Shown here in pieces: positions 1 to 8,491 of a DNA stretch of 64,000 nt. The number at the start of each line of letters is the position of its first letter. The first letter of the stretch is position 1. Under the pieces are notes generated by a model that saw only the letters and a program-made list of their open reading frames with translations, made no database searches and was not told the origin of the DNA. The DNA lies in contig NZ_FONA01000023.1 of NCBI RefSeq assembly GCF_900112795.1, forward strand, positions 1 through 64,000, in the 5' to 3' direction. The stretch is from Thermophagus xiamenensis (lineage in GTDB: Bacteria > Bacteroidota > Bacteroidia > Bacteroidales > Marinilabiliaceae). The position numbers and the translations under genes are program-made.

Positions 1-186
1 AAAGAGTTGGAAAGGGTTTTGAAACAGGAAAAGTCCACATTGTCATTAAAGCAAGCTGCTGAAGTAACGCATAATATGTATCAAATAACTTATAAATTGC
101 CCGAATCTAAACAGACCAAATCCAGATTGCTACAAATGGACCAGCAGCAATCTGAATTATTTGAAATTGTCAATAAACATTTTTAG
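1..186 (+). CDS. C-terminal end of a probable transposase (partial)
   Basis: An open frame enters from the left edge in phase 1 and ends at TAG 184-186, giving 61 residues. The tail carries a segment reading LPESKQTKSRLLQMDQQQ, which resembles the C-terminal tail of IS1634-like DDE transposases common in Bacteroidota. That similarity is recalled, not computed. The catalytic residues lie outside the window, so activity cannot be judged. The stop codon is followed at once by GGGTGTCCCAAGG, which could be the start of an insertion-sequence end, and then by a tandem repeat array. Alternative: the end of some other helical protein. Confidence 0.45.
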   Translation, partial: KELERVLKQEKSTLSLKQAAEVTHNMYQITYKLPESKQTKSRLLQMDQQQSELFEIVNKHF

Positions 187-226
187 GGTGTCCCAAGGCT
201 GAAAACAGGTCTTAACCAATAATTCC

Positions 227-828
227 TCCGTATAAATATTACTTACTTCGTTGATATATTACTTCTTATAAGTAGTCGTTAGTGGTTAGTCATTCGTCAT
301 CAGTTATTTAATACTAACCCCTTGTTAACTAATGACTAATCACTTCTTCTGCCTTCTGCCTGTGCACTTCTGCCTTGGGCTTTTTATACATGCTCTTTTG
401 AGGCAGAAGTCGCCATGCTCGTTTCATCCGTATAAATATTACTTACTTCGTTGATATATTGCTTCTTATAAGTAGTCGTTAGTGGTTAGTCATTCGTCAT
501 CAGTTATTTAATACTAACCCCTTGTTAACTAATGACTAATCACTTCTTCTGCCTTCTGCCTGTGCACTTCTGCCCTGGGCTTTTTATACATGCTCTTTTG
601 TGGCAGAAGCCGCCATGCTCGTTTCATCCGTATAAATATTACTTACTTCGTTGATATATTACTTCTTATAAGTAGTCGTTAGTGGTTAGTCATTAGTCAT
701 CAGTTATTTAATACTAACCCCTTGTTAACTAATGACTAATCACTTCTTCTGCCTTCTGCCTGTGCACTTCTGCCCTGGGCTTTTTATACATGTTCTTTTG
801 TGGCAAAAAGTCGCCATGCTCGTTTCAT
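227..828. repeat. Three tandem copies of a 200-bp repeat
   Basis: The unit starts at TCCGTATAAATATT and recurs at 227, 427 and 627 with exactly 200-bp spacing; copies differ at only a few bases, and the third has one extra base near its end. Each unit contains an inverted repeat (AGTGGTTAGTCATT against AATGACTAATCACT), a CTTCTGCCTTCTGCC stretch, and at its right end the reverse complement of the dispersed GAAACGAGCATGGCGAC element (381-427, 581-627, 781-828). No gene is supported here; open frames over it are chance. Confidence 0.9.
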
Positions 829-904
829 TTGTTAAAACAGGGCTATCCGGGAAAATATTTTTCTATGTTTTCGCCGGTCTAATACAATGGACCGATGAAA
901 ATTG

Positions 905-912
905 TAACTTTG
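905..912 (+). promoter_or_regulatory. Candidate -7 promoter element for nadB
   Basis: TAACTTTG matches the Bacteroidota -7 consensus TAnnTTTG. No good TTG -33 element lies 19-21 nt upstream. It sits 24 nt before the ATG at 937, so it would favour that start over the ATG at 895. Confidence 0.35.
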
Positions 913-936
913 AAAGTTTCAAAAAACCATTTTTCC

Positions 937-2541
937 ATGAGAAAGACCGATACATCACGGCGAAAAAAAGTTGACTTTCTGGTAATAGGTTCCGGTATAG
1001 CAGGCCTTAGCTTTGCCTTAAAAGTGGCTGATAAAGGGAAAGTTTGTATCATTAGCAAAACCCGTATCGATGAGACCAACACATCGTATGCTCAGGGGGG
1101 TATTTCCTCAGTGACCTATGCACCCGATAATTTCGAAAAACATATTCAGGATACGCTAACTGCCGGCGCCGGTATATGCGATAAAAAAGTAGTCCGGAAA
1201 GTGGTAGAAGAAGCCCCAAAACAAATTGAGGAACTGCTTAAATGGGGCGTCCGGTTTGACAAAGATGAATCGGGAAGGTTTGACCTACACCGTGAAGGGG
1301 GCCACTCCGAAAACCGCATACTGCATCATAAAGACCAAACAGGCTATGAGATACAACGTGGTCTGGTAGAAGCAGTCAGAAAGCATCCCAACATCGAAAT
1401 TCTGGAAAATCATTTTGCTGTAGAAATCATTACACAGCATCATTTAGGGGAACTGGTACATCGCTGGCGACGCGACATTGAATGTTACGGTGCCTATGTG
1501 TTAAATCGGCGAACCAACAGCGTAGAAACCATTCTGGCCAAAGTAACCATGATGGCCACCGGCGGCGTGGGCAGTGTATATCAAACCACCACCAATCCCA
1601 CCATTGCCACCGGCGATGGTATTGCCATGGTTTATCGTGCCAAAGGCATCGTTGAAAACATGGAATTTATTCAATTTCATCCAACTTCTTTATATAACCC
1701 TAAAGAGCGCCCCTCATTTCTCATTACAGAGGCCATGCGTGGCTTTGGCGGCATTCTTCGCCGAAGGGATGGAAAGAAATTTATGCATAAATACGATGAA
1801 CGGGAATGTCTGGCGCCTCGTGATATTGTTGCCCGTGCCATTGACCATGAATTAAAAACAACAGGTGATGATTACGTCTATCTGGATGTGACCCATAAGC
1901 CTGCAGATGAAATAAAAAAACATTTTCCCGCCATCTATGAAAAGTGTTTATCATTAGGTATCGATATCACTAAAGATTACATCCCGGTAGTTCCTGCAGC
2001 TCATTTCTCCTGCGGTGGCATAAAAGTAGATATGAATGCTCGAACCAGTATTGCCCGTTTGTATGCAGCAGGTGAATGTAGTTGTACAGGCCTTCACGGC
2101 GCTAACCGACTGGCGTCAAATTCTCTGCTCGAAGCAATTGTTTATGCCGATGCCGCAGCAAAAGATGCCGGTGAAAAAGTGCACACTTATTCGTTCTGCG
2201 ATGATGTGCCCGAATGGAATGATGAAGGGACATCTCACCCTGAAGAGATGGTTTTGATTACCCAAAGCCAAAAGGAATTGGAACAAATTATGAGTTACTA
2301 TGTGGGCATTGTGCGGTCTAATCTGCGGTTAAAGCGGGCCCTCGACCGCCTGGAAATACTATATCATGAAACAGAAGACCTATATCAACGCTCTACTGTT
2401 TCACAACGACTTTGTGAATTACGTAATACCATCCAGGTGGGATACCTGATTATCAAAATGGCAAGACAAAGAAAAGAAAGTCGTGGTCTGCACTACAATA
2501 GCGATTATCCTGAGACCATTGACCTGAAGCACCATGAATAA
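937..2541 (+). CDS. nadB: L-aspartate oxidase
   Basis: Flavoprotein that oxidises L-aspartate to iminoaspartate, the first step of de novo NAD synthesis, in the cytosol. Seen: a Rossmann FAD motif VIGSGIAGLSFALKV near residue 18, the SYAQGGIS segment, HREGGHSENRILHH near residue 116 and a C-terminal helical domain. The length of 534 residues matches the family (about 525-540). The frame also has an ATG at 895, but family proteins start just before the VIGSG motif and a candidate -7 element overlaps the upstream ATG, so 937 is preferred. The relative SdhA is encoded separately at 25323, and this protein lacks the Sdh[10 protein letters not shown] flavinylation segment. nadA and nadC are not in the window. 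A strong hairpin follows at 2688. Confidence 0.93.
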   Translation: MRKTDTSRRKKVDFLVIGSGIAGLSFALKVADKGKVCIISKTRIDETNTSYAQGGISSVTYAPDNFEKHIQDTLTAGAGICDKKVVRKVVEEAPKQIEELLKWGVRFDKDESGRFDLHREGGHSENRILHHKDQTGYEIQRGLVEAVRKHPNIEILENHFAVEIITQHHLGELVHRWRRDIECYGAYVLNRRTNSVETILAKVTMMATGGVGSVYQTTTNPTIATGDGIAMVYRAKGIVENMEFIQFHPTSLYNPKERPSFLITEAMRGFGGILRRRDGKKFMHKYDERECLAPRDIVARAIDHELKTTGDDYVYLDVTHKPADEIKKHFPAIYEKCLSLGIDITKDYIPVVPAAHFSCGGIKVDMNARTSIARLYAAGECSCTGLHGANRLASNSLLEAIVYADAAAKDAGEKVHTYSFCDDVPEWNDEGTSHPEEMVLITQSQKELEQIMSYYVGIVRSNLRLKRALDRLEILYHETEDLYQRSTVSQRLCELRNTIQVGYLIIKMARQRKESRGLHYNSDYPETIDLKHHE

Positions 2542-2687
2542 CAATGGCTTCGGAAGATTCCGGCAACCGTTGTTTCTCCAGTCCCCAAAAATTTCGTTTA
2601 ACTGAACCGAACTATTCTGAGAAGGCAAGGGGTTATAAACCATTTGCTAAAAACAAGTAACAACAAACAAAAAAGTACTCAAAAAAA

Positions 2688-2734
2688 CTCTGTGGAATTT
2701 CGTGATAAATTGCATATCACAAAGTTCCACAGAG
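2688..2734. terminator. Hairpin terminator between convergent nadB and OmpA-like gene
   Basis: Arms 2688-2707 and 2715-2734 pair over 20 bases with two mismatches (CTCTGTGGAA... against ...TTCCACAGAG) around a 7-nt loop. An A-rich tract on the left gives a T-tract for the minus strand, so it serves the minus-strand gene best and probably both. Confidence 0.75.
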
Positions 2735-2769
2735 CAATATATCCATCCAATCTTTAAATCTATTGTATC

Positions 2770-3789
2770 TTAGTTGCTTTCCAGAATATTCAATATTTTA
2801 TCAAGTCGAGGCGTAAGGATAATCTCAGTTCTTCTGTTTTTTCTTTTTCCTTCGGGCGTATCGTTGGATACTAACGGAACATATGGTCCACGACCGGCTG
2901 CAATAATCCTTGACGGGTCAATACCGGAATTCTCCAATAAAATCCGGACAACTGAAGTAGCCCGCTTTACACTCAAATCCCAGTTGTCCAACAACACTCC
3001 ACTACGATATGGAACAGGGTCGGTATGACCTTCAACCATAATATTTATGTCTTTGTTTTCTGCCAATACTTTTGCCACCTGTCGCACCGCCGATGCTCCT
3101 TCAGCACTGACCTGGTAACTTCCCGAACCAAAAAGTAACTTCTCTTCCATTGATACATAAACCTTCCCGTTTTTCATATGAACCTTGAGTTGGCTTTGGT
3201 CAAAACCGGTAAGCGCATCGGCAATGGCTTGTCGTAAGGCACGACTGGCACTGTCTTTCTGTGCCAAAGCTTGTTCCAATTCCAACAATCTTTGGTTTTT
3301 AGCCGCCAAATCGTCCTGAGCAGCTTTTAACCTGGCCATTGCGTCTTCAAGTTCAGCTTTTCTTAATTTAAGGTCACGCTCTGCCGCAATAAGAGCATCT
3401 TCCCGCGCCTGTAACTCTTCCTGTAATTTTTGCAGATAGGCTAAAAGCTCTTCGGTGTCACCGGCTCCGGTACGGCTACGTAACTGAGATAGTAAATCGT
3501 CATATTCCTCCCTCAATTTTTTAAGGTCGTTTCTGCAACTTCTCACTTCACGTCCTTTTTGCAGTGTATCAGCCGACAGCTCAGCTATCTGTTCTTTCAA
3601 ACGGTCGGCTAACTCTTTTAATTCATTTGTACGTCCCAGAAGAATTTCATTCTCACTACTTAAACTCTCAACCTTGTCATCAAGCTGACGATTAGCTTCT
3701 TCCAACTCGCGATACTGGTTGAGGGGGACACACCCAATCAAAATAAATAGTAATCCTGCCCCGGCAAATAATTTTTGATTTAACTTCAT
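2770..3789 (-). CDS. OmpA-family lipoprotein with coiled-coil stalk
   Basis: A predicted outer-membrane lipoprotein of 339 residues that binds peptidoglycan. The N-terminal signal ends in a lipobox (ILIGC, Cys about residue 20). Residues 30-190 are a heptad-rich, Glu/Lys/Leu coiled coil. The C-terminal 130 residues form an OmpA/MotB-like domain with VEGHTDPVPY, NWDLSVKRA and GRGPYVPLVSN, including the Asp and Arg positions (KNRRTEI) that contact diaminopimelate. Such proteins anchor the envelope to the cell wall. It stands alone, divergent from dxs. CAAATATA at 3874-3881 (TATATTTG on this strand) is a possible -7 element. The exact role is inferred from domains. Confidence 0.85.
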   Translation of the reverse strand: MKLNQKLFAGAGLLFILIGCVPLNQYRELEEANRQLDDKVESLSSENEILLGRTNELKELADRLKEQIAELSADTLQKGREVRSCRNDLKKLREEYDDLLSQLRSRTGAGDTEELLAYLQKLQEELQAREDALIAAERDLKLRKAELEDAMARLKAAQDDLAAKNQRLLELEQALAQKDSASRALRQAIADALTGFDQSQLKVHMKNGKVYVSMEEKLLFGSGSYQVSAEGASAVRQVAKVLAENKDINIMVEGHTDPVPYRSGVLLDNWDLSVKRATSVVRILLENSGIDPSRIIAAGRGPYVPLVSNDTPEGKRKNRRTEIILTPRLDKILNILESN

Positions 3790-3925
3790 TCTCGGATGGT
3801 TTTCATGGTTATTGTTTGTGGAATATCGTGTGTTTTCAAATAATTATAACTAAAATACCGAAAGTTTATTTTACAAATATAAAAAGCTAAGTGCATCTAT
3901 CATAGTCAAAATATTAACAAACTTC

Positions 3926-3933
3926 TATCTTTG
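3926..3933 (+). promoter_or_regulatory. Candidate -7 promoter element for dxs
   Basis: TATCTTTG matches TAnnTTTG. It predicts transcription starting near 3940, giving dxs a leader of about 175 nt that contains the short frame at 3951 and the hairpin at 4055. No clear -33 TTG is seen. Confidence 0.5.
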
Positions 3934-3950
3934 CAGGGACAAAGGGAAAA

Positions 3951-4040
3951 ATGGTTCGTTCCTTAAAGATTCCATTAATTAACCAGAGAGAAGGAATGAC
4001 CGGAATAATGGGCTTTGATTTCAGAAATTCATACATTTAG
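3951..4040 (+). CDS. Possible 29-codon leader ORF upstream of dxs
   Basis: ATG at 3951 follows AAAGGGAAAA and opens a 29-residue frame ending at TAG 4038-4040. It starts about 11 nt after the transcription start predicted from TATCTTTG at 3926. The peptide is not recognised and coding cannot be shown; short frames occur by chance. It is listed because it fills a long 5' leader and is followed by a hairpin (4055-4081) just before dxs, the geometry of a leader-controlled gene. Confidence 0.2.
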   Translation: MVRSLKIPLINQREGMTGIMGFDFRNSYI

Positions 4041-4054
4041 ATTATAGCCCATAT

Positions 4055-4081
4055 ATTGTCCGTTAATTTTTATCGGACAAT
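4055..4081 (+). promoter_or_regulatory. Hairpin in the dxs leader
   Basis: ATTGTCCG (4055-4062) and CGGACAAT (4074-4081) pair perfectly around an 11-nt AT-rich loop, 35 nt before the dxs ATG. There is no T-tract, so it is not a typical terminator. It could affect translation initiation or mRNA stability; the function is inferred only from position. Confidence 0.35.
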
Positions 4082-4116
4082 AATCAGGATATTTGAACAA
4101 ATTAAGAATAACGGGC

Positions 4117-6024
4117 ATGGCCTTGGATGAAACCCAATATTTAAAACAAATTAATAGTCCGGAAGACCTTCGGAAATTACCTCCAAAGGAATTGATAAAG
4201 GTTTGCACCGAATTGCGCGACTTTATTATTTCTTCAGTATCATGTAACCCCGGACATTTTGGCGCAAGCCTGGGTGTGGTAGAACTAACCGTAGCGCTCC
4301 ATTATGTTTTTAACACCCCCTACGATAAAATTATATGGGATGTTGGGCACCAGGCGTATGGTCATAAGATTCTGACTGGCCGTCGTGACAGGTTCCATAC
4401 CAATAGGAAATACAAAGGTATAAGTGGTTTCCCCAGTATTTTTGAAAGTGAATACGACGCTTTTGGGGTGGGTCATTCCTCCACATCCATATCTGCAGCG
4501 TTGGGTATGGCTGTTGCAGCCCAACAAAAGGGTGAGGACCGACAAATTGTAGCGGTTATTGGCGATGGTGCGATGACTGCCGGTTTAGCCTTTGAAGGGT
4601 TGAACAACCTGGCAGCTACCAAAGCCAATGTTTTGGTTATACTGAATGATAACAATATGGCCATCGACCCTAATGTGGGGGGATTTAGTGATTATCTTGT
4701 TGACATTGCCACCAGCCGAACATATAATAAATTAAGAAGAGAGGTCTTTAAAGCCTTACAAAAATTTAATATTGGTGGTCCGCGTTCCCGTGAAATGATT
4801 ATTAAAATTAATAACAGTATTAAAACGCTGTTAACACGGCAAACCAATATTTTCGAAGGCTTCAACATTCGTTATTTTGGACCGGTTGACGGTCACGATG
4901 TGGAACGACTGGCCAGCGTCCTAAAAGACCTAAAAGAGATAAAGGGGCCTAAAGTATTACATATCATAACAAAAAAAGGGAAAGGGTTTAAGCTTGCTGA
5001 AGAAAACCAGACTGCCTGGCATGCTACAGGGAAAAAATTCGACCCCCATACGGGTCGGTTCCTCGAACCCTCATCCAACAAACCTAAACCACCTAAATTC
5101 CAGGATGTTTTCGGACACACCATTATCGAATTGGCGAAACAAAACAACAAAATAGTGGGTATCACTCCCGCCATGCCCACAGGGTGCAGCCTAAACCTGA
5201 TGATGCAACAAATGCCCGACCGTGCTTTCGATGTGGGAATTGCCGAACAGCACGCTGTCACTTTTGCCGCCGGACTGGCTATTGCAGGTATGGTCCCATT
5301 CTGCAATATTTATTCTACGTTTATGCAGCGAGCCTACGACCAGGTGATTCATGACGTTGCCCTTCAAAAACTGAATGTGGTATTCTGTCTTGACCGGGGT
5401 GGTTTGGTAGGTGCTGATGGCCCTACCCACCATGGTGCTTTTGACCTGGCCTATTTTAGATGTATCCCTAACATGACTATTGCATCACCGATGGATGAAT
5501 CGGAACTAAGGAACCTAATGTATACCGCGCAACTGCCCAATCAGGGTCCTTTTGCCATCCGCTATCCGCGTGGCGTAGGAAGCCTCATAAACTGGCAAAC
5601 CCCTTTCGAAGAGATTAAAATAGGTACCGGCCGAAAACTCGCCGATGGTCAAGACCTGGCATTTCTTACCATAGGACCTATAGGTGTGAAAGTGGCCCGT
5701 ATTGTAGAAGAATTACAGGAAGAGGGTATCACAGCCGGACATTACGATATGCGTTTTGTAAAACCTTTAGATGAAGCCTTACTTCATGAAATATTTTCAA
5801 AATATAAAAAGATTATAACCATCGAAGATGGTACCATTGTTGGCGGACTGGGCACTGCGGTACTGGAATTTATGTCTGATAACCACTATTATGCTACTGT
5901 ACATCGGATGGGCATCCCCGACCGATTTATAGAGCAAGGAACGCAAACCGAATTGGCACGCGACTGTGGATTTGACATGGAAAGCATTAGAAATACAGCC
6001 AGAAAAATGGCAAAAGAAAGTTGA
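4117..6024 (+). CDS. dxs: 1-deoxy-D-xylulose-5-phosphate synthase
   Basis: Thiamine-diphosphate enzyme condensing pyruvate and glyceraldehyde 3-phosphate to DXP, the entry of the MEP isoprenoid pathway (also feeding thiamine and pyridoxal synthesis); cytosolic. Seen: [14 protein letters not shown], the diphosphate-binding segment [16 protein letters not shown], and the transketolase-type pyrimidine domain with [15 protein letters not shown] and [13 protein letters not shown]. From ATG 4117 it is 635 residues, normal for the family. A TTG at 4093 would add eight residues, but relatives start close to the [13 protein letters not shown] segment, so 4117 is chosen. The gene stands alone with a long leader. 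Confidence 0.95.
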   Translation: MALDETQYLKQINSPEDLRKLPPKELIKVCTELRDFIISSVSCNPGHFGASLGVVELTVALHYVFNTPYDKIIWDVGHQAYGHKILTGRRDRFHTNRKYKGISGFPSIFESEYDAFGVGHSSTSISAALGMAVAAQQKGEDRQIVAVIGDGAMTAGLAFEGLNNLAATKANVLVILNDNNMAIDPNVGGFSDYLVDIATSRTYNKLRREVFKALQKFNIGGPRSREMIIKINNSIKTLLTRQTNIFEGFNIRYFGPVDGHDVERLASVLKDLKEIKGPKVLHIITKKGKGFKLAEENQTAWHATGKKFDPHTGRFLEPSSNKPKPPKFQDVFGHTIIELAKQNNKIVGITPAMPTGCSLNLMMQQMPDRAFDVGIAEQHAVTFAAGLAIAGMVPFCNIYSTFMQRAYDQVIHDVALQKLNVVFCLDRGGLVGADGPTHHGAFDLAYFRCIPNMTIASPMDESELRNLMYTAQLPNQGPFAIRYPRGVGSLINWQTPFEEIKIGTGRKLADGQDLAFLTIGPIGVKVARIVEELQEEGITAGHYDMRFVKPLDEALLHEIFSKYKKIITIEDGTIVGGLGTAVLEFMSDNHYYATVHRMGIPDRFIEQGTQTELARDCGFDMESIRNTARKMAKES

Positions 6025-6162
6025 TAGCCCGCTAAAGGTTCGGCAAAACCAAGCCCGTCCTTTTAAAGTCATGTTTATTCTCATCACCCTAAACGGCATT
6101 AAACCTTTATGCCGGCTACGAGCGATTTTATTCGTATAAAAATCACTTTACTTATTGTCTAA

Positions 6163-6400
6163 ATGAAACGAGCATGGCGACTTTTGCCACAAAAGAACAT
6201 GTATAAAAGACATAGGCAGAGTTGCACAGGCAGAAGGGGGTTGTAATGGTTAGTGGTTAGTTATTAGTGCTTTGTGTTGATTTACAAATGACTAAATACT
6301 AACTACCAATCACTATTGACTAACCACTAAAACCCCTTTTTTCTGTGAACATATATTCTTGTTGCGGTAAGAGTCGCTGTACTCGTGACATTCCATTTCA
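6163..6400. repeat. Inverted-repeat element (MITE-like), copy at 6.2 kb
   Basis: The left end 6163-6208 reads ATGAAACGAGCATGGCGAC then TTTTGCCACAAAAGAACATG. The right end (6347-6398), reverse-complemented, is a diverged copy of the left. Between them lie nested inverted repeats built from GGTTAGTGGTTAGT / ACTAACCACT and a GGCAGAAGGGGG tract. This is the most complete copy seen of the dispersed family, with both terminal arms present. No coding capacity. Confidence 0.7.
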
Positions 6401-6428
6401 AATAAGGGAATGAGTTAATTTCTCTGTA

Positions 6429-7574
6429 TTAAAAAAACCATTTCAATCTAACGGCTCCCTGAAACGCGGCGATATCAGTTATTTTGTCCGACCCATCTAC
6501 AAACATATTAATAAAGGTAGACAGATAAACGTTAGATTTTATTGAATACTCAAAGGACGGACCTACATAAAAAGCCCGGGTTGGTGGGAAAGCCATCGCC
6601 GCAAAGCTACCGCTGAGAAGCGGCGTAAAAGGATACTCTACCGAGGCAAACAAACTGTATTTGGCAAAACTCAGTTGTCGAATCGACGATTGACTGCTGA
6701 ATAAGGAAGCTTGCCGGCCAATAAATTCCGTTAATGATTCAGCTTTACCGGACAAATTACTGCTGTACAAAGCTTCGGCCTGAATCAACAAAGAGTTTTT
6801 AAAGGTATAATTAAACCCCATAGCGGCAATAAGCGTTTGTTCACCATCATCGGGAAACAGAAGGGTATTTTCTCCATAAAAGGCGGCATCGCCAATTTGT
6901 CCGGACCATCCCATTCCGGTCACCCATTCCCGGTCATTTAATCGTCCACCTATAAATTGCCAGTCGTAACTGCCGGCATTAAAGCGGTAACGGGCAGCCC
7001 ACGTTTTTTGTCGTTCGTGGTCTATTTTGACTACCCCATCCAACTGTGAAGCAACACCGGTAAAGAACTGAAGCCGAATGCCATCAATTCCCGGACGTTC
7101 CGGGTAATCAAAATCAAAATAAGAATAAGCATTAAAAATGTCATTGGGATTCCACACCATAGCCTGCCCCCAGTTTATACGTTGGCGTCCTGCCCTTACC
7201 TGCAATTTGCCAATGTAAAAATCGAGCCACAATCTGTCCACTGCCACATTCATTACAGATGAAGAACCCGATGTCAAATTGAACGACATATCCAAAAAGC
7301 CATCATCTTTTTCTATCAGTCCGGAATACCCAACGATATCTCTAACCGTTTCGCCGCTTATATATCGATTTCGAAATTGTATCACACCCAATACCGAAGG
7401 GGAAAAGTCGTAACTAAAGTTTAACCGATTATGGACTACATTTTCCCACATCTTTAAATCCTGCAGGTCGAGGTAATAACCCACCGGCATTACACCGATA
7501 TAACCATCAGCTTTAATTTGTGCGGACAGCTGAATACTTGTCAATAGTAGAGCAATTGAAATTAGTTGCTTCAT
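6429..7574 (-). CDS. Putative outer-membrane beta-barrel protein (DUF1302-like)
   Basis: 381 residues with a cleavable signal peptide (LLLTSIQLSAQ) followed by alternating hydrophobic/polar strands rich in Tyr, Phe and Gly, ending in Phe-Phe, all typical of a beta-barrel. The segments GRQRINWGQ and WNPNDIFNAYSYFDFDYPER recall the DUF1302/porin-like barrels that accompany LolA-like and transporter genes. It is the last gene of the minus-strand set that begins with the TetR regulator at 12535, 123 bp after the ABC ATPase, so it may be the outer-membrane exit or acceptor of that system. The substrate is unknown; family assignment is from recall. Confidence 0.65.
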   Translation of the reverse strand: MKQLISIALLLTSIQLSAQIKADGYIGVMPVGYYLDLQDLKMWENVVHNRLNFSYDFSPSVLGVIQFRNRYISGETVRDIVGYSGLIEKDDGFLDMSFNLTSGSSSVMNVAVDRLWLDFYIGKLQVRAGRQRINWGQAMVWNPNDIFNAYSYFDFDYPERPGIDGIRLQFFTGVASQLDGVVKIDHERQKTWAARYRFNAGSYDWQFIGGRLNDREWVTGMGWSGQIGDAAFYGENTLLFPDDGEQTLIAAMGFNYTFKNSLLIQAEALYSSNLSGKAESLTEFIGRQASLFSSQSSIRQLSFAKYSLFASVEYPFTPLLSGSFAAMAFPPTRAFYVGPSFEYSIKSNVYLSTFINMFVDGSDKITDIAAFQGAVRLKWFF

Positions 7575-7697
7575 CAGTATACTGTTTATCCTCTTTTAGT
7601 TTAAGGTGCAAAGTTCAAAGTATTTAATGGTTAAAGCCAGATGCCTAAAAATAAACCACCCAAATGTTCTTAAACTTGCACTCATACCTCTATTTTC

Positions 7698-8381
7698 TCA
7701 AATAGTCTTGTCATCTTTAATGGTTCCGTCTTGCAAGGTAACCACCCTTCTTGCTTTTTTCACCACCCGCTCGTCATGGGTAGAAAAAATAAAGGTAGTG
7801 TTCTCCTGTTGGTTCAACTCATGCATAATAGACAAAAGGTTTTCGGCCGAAGTACTGTCCAGATTGGCCGTAGGCTCATCGGCCAGCACAAACCGGGGAT
7901 TAGATGCCAGCGCCCGTGCTACGGCCACACGCTGCTGCTGACCGCCCGACAGCTGTCGGGGGCGCACATCTGCTTTTTCGGGAATACCCACCGCTTCCAG
8001 AAGCTGAAGACTTCTTTTCTTTCTCTCGGCTTTAGGGACACCCTGTAACTCAAGGATAAATTCAACATTTTCACGGGCCGTAAGTACAGGTATAAGATTA
8101 TAGGCCTGAAAGATAAAACCGATATGGTTTAGCCGAAACTTTATTTTCTCATTTCCTGACAAACGGTTGACATAAACCTCATCAATTATCACATCGCCAC
8201 TATCCGGGTCGTCGAGCCCTCCCAGAATATTTAAGAGCGTTGTTTTGCCTGACCCGGATGGCCCTACAATGGCCGTAAATTCACCTTCGTCAAATAAAAG
8301 GTCGACACCTTTCAGTGCATGAACCGGCACCTGACGACTGTTATAAGTCTTATAAATTTTATTTAAAGTTATGATTGACAT
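7698..8381 (-). CDS. ABC transporter ATP-binding protein (LolD/MacB type)
   Basis: A 227-residue cytoplasmic ATPase. Walker A GPSGSGKTT near residue 39, signature LSGGQQQRVAVARAL near 143, Walker B FVLADEPT near 165 and switch His in FSTHDE near 198. The LNILGGLDDPDSG segment and short length are typical of the LolD/MacB/FtsE group that powers FtsX-type permeases by mechanotransmission. It lies directly downstream of two such permeases (8492 and 9873) in the same orientation, and should serve both as a 2:1:1 complex. The substrate is not determined by sequence. Confidence 0.9.
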   Translation of the reverse strand: MSIITLNKIYKTYNSRQVPVHALKGVDLLFDEGEFTAIVGPSGSGKTTLLNILGGLDDPDSGDVIIDEVYVNRLSGNEKIKFRLNHIGFIFQAYNLIPVLTARENVEFILELQGVPKAERKKRSLQLLEAVGIPEKADVRPRQLSGGQQQRVAVARALASNPRFVLADEPTANLDSTSAENLLSIMHELNQQENTTFIFSTHDERVVKKARRVVTLQDGTIKDDKTI

Positions 8382-8491
8382 ACCTGAAACTTTTTTTCTG
8401 ATATATAGTTAATTTGAAGTATTAAATTTTTTCTGACATCAAAATTCGGTGCAAGAGGTCTTAAAAATTTATACCGTTCGCTCAATCCTTT

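Noticed and set aside
186-894. tRNA or rRNA genes in the repeat region and other gaps
   Set aside because: No cloverleaf with TTC-loop and acceptor pairing, and no rRNA-like sequence was recognised in any gap.
3934-4116. TPP riboswitch upstream of dxs
   Set aside because: No CUGAGA / thi-box-like core was seen; only a simple hairpin and a short ORF.
4893-5306. Minus-strand frame of 137 codons
   Set aside because: It is antisense to dxs, which is unambiguous.
7606-7941. Plus-strand frame of 111 codons opposite the ABC ATPase
   Set aside because: It overlaps antisense to Walker B and signature coding sequence.
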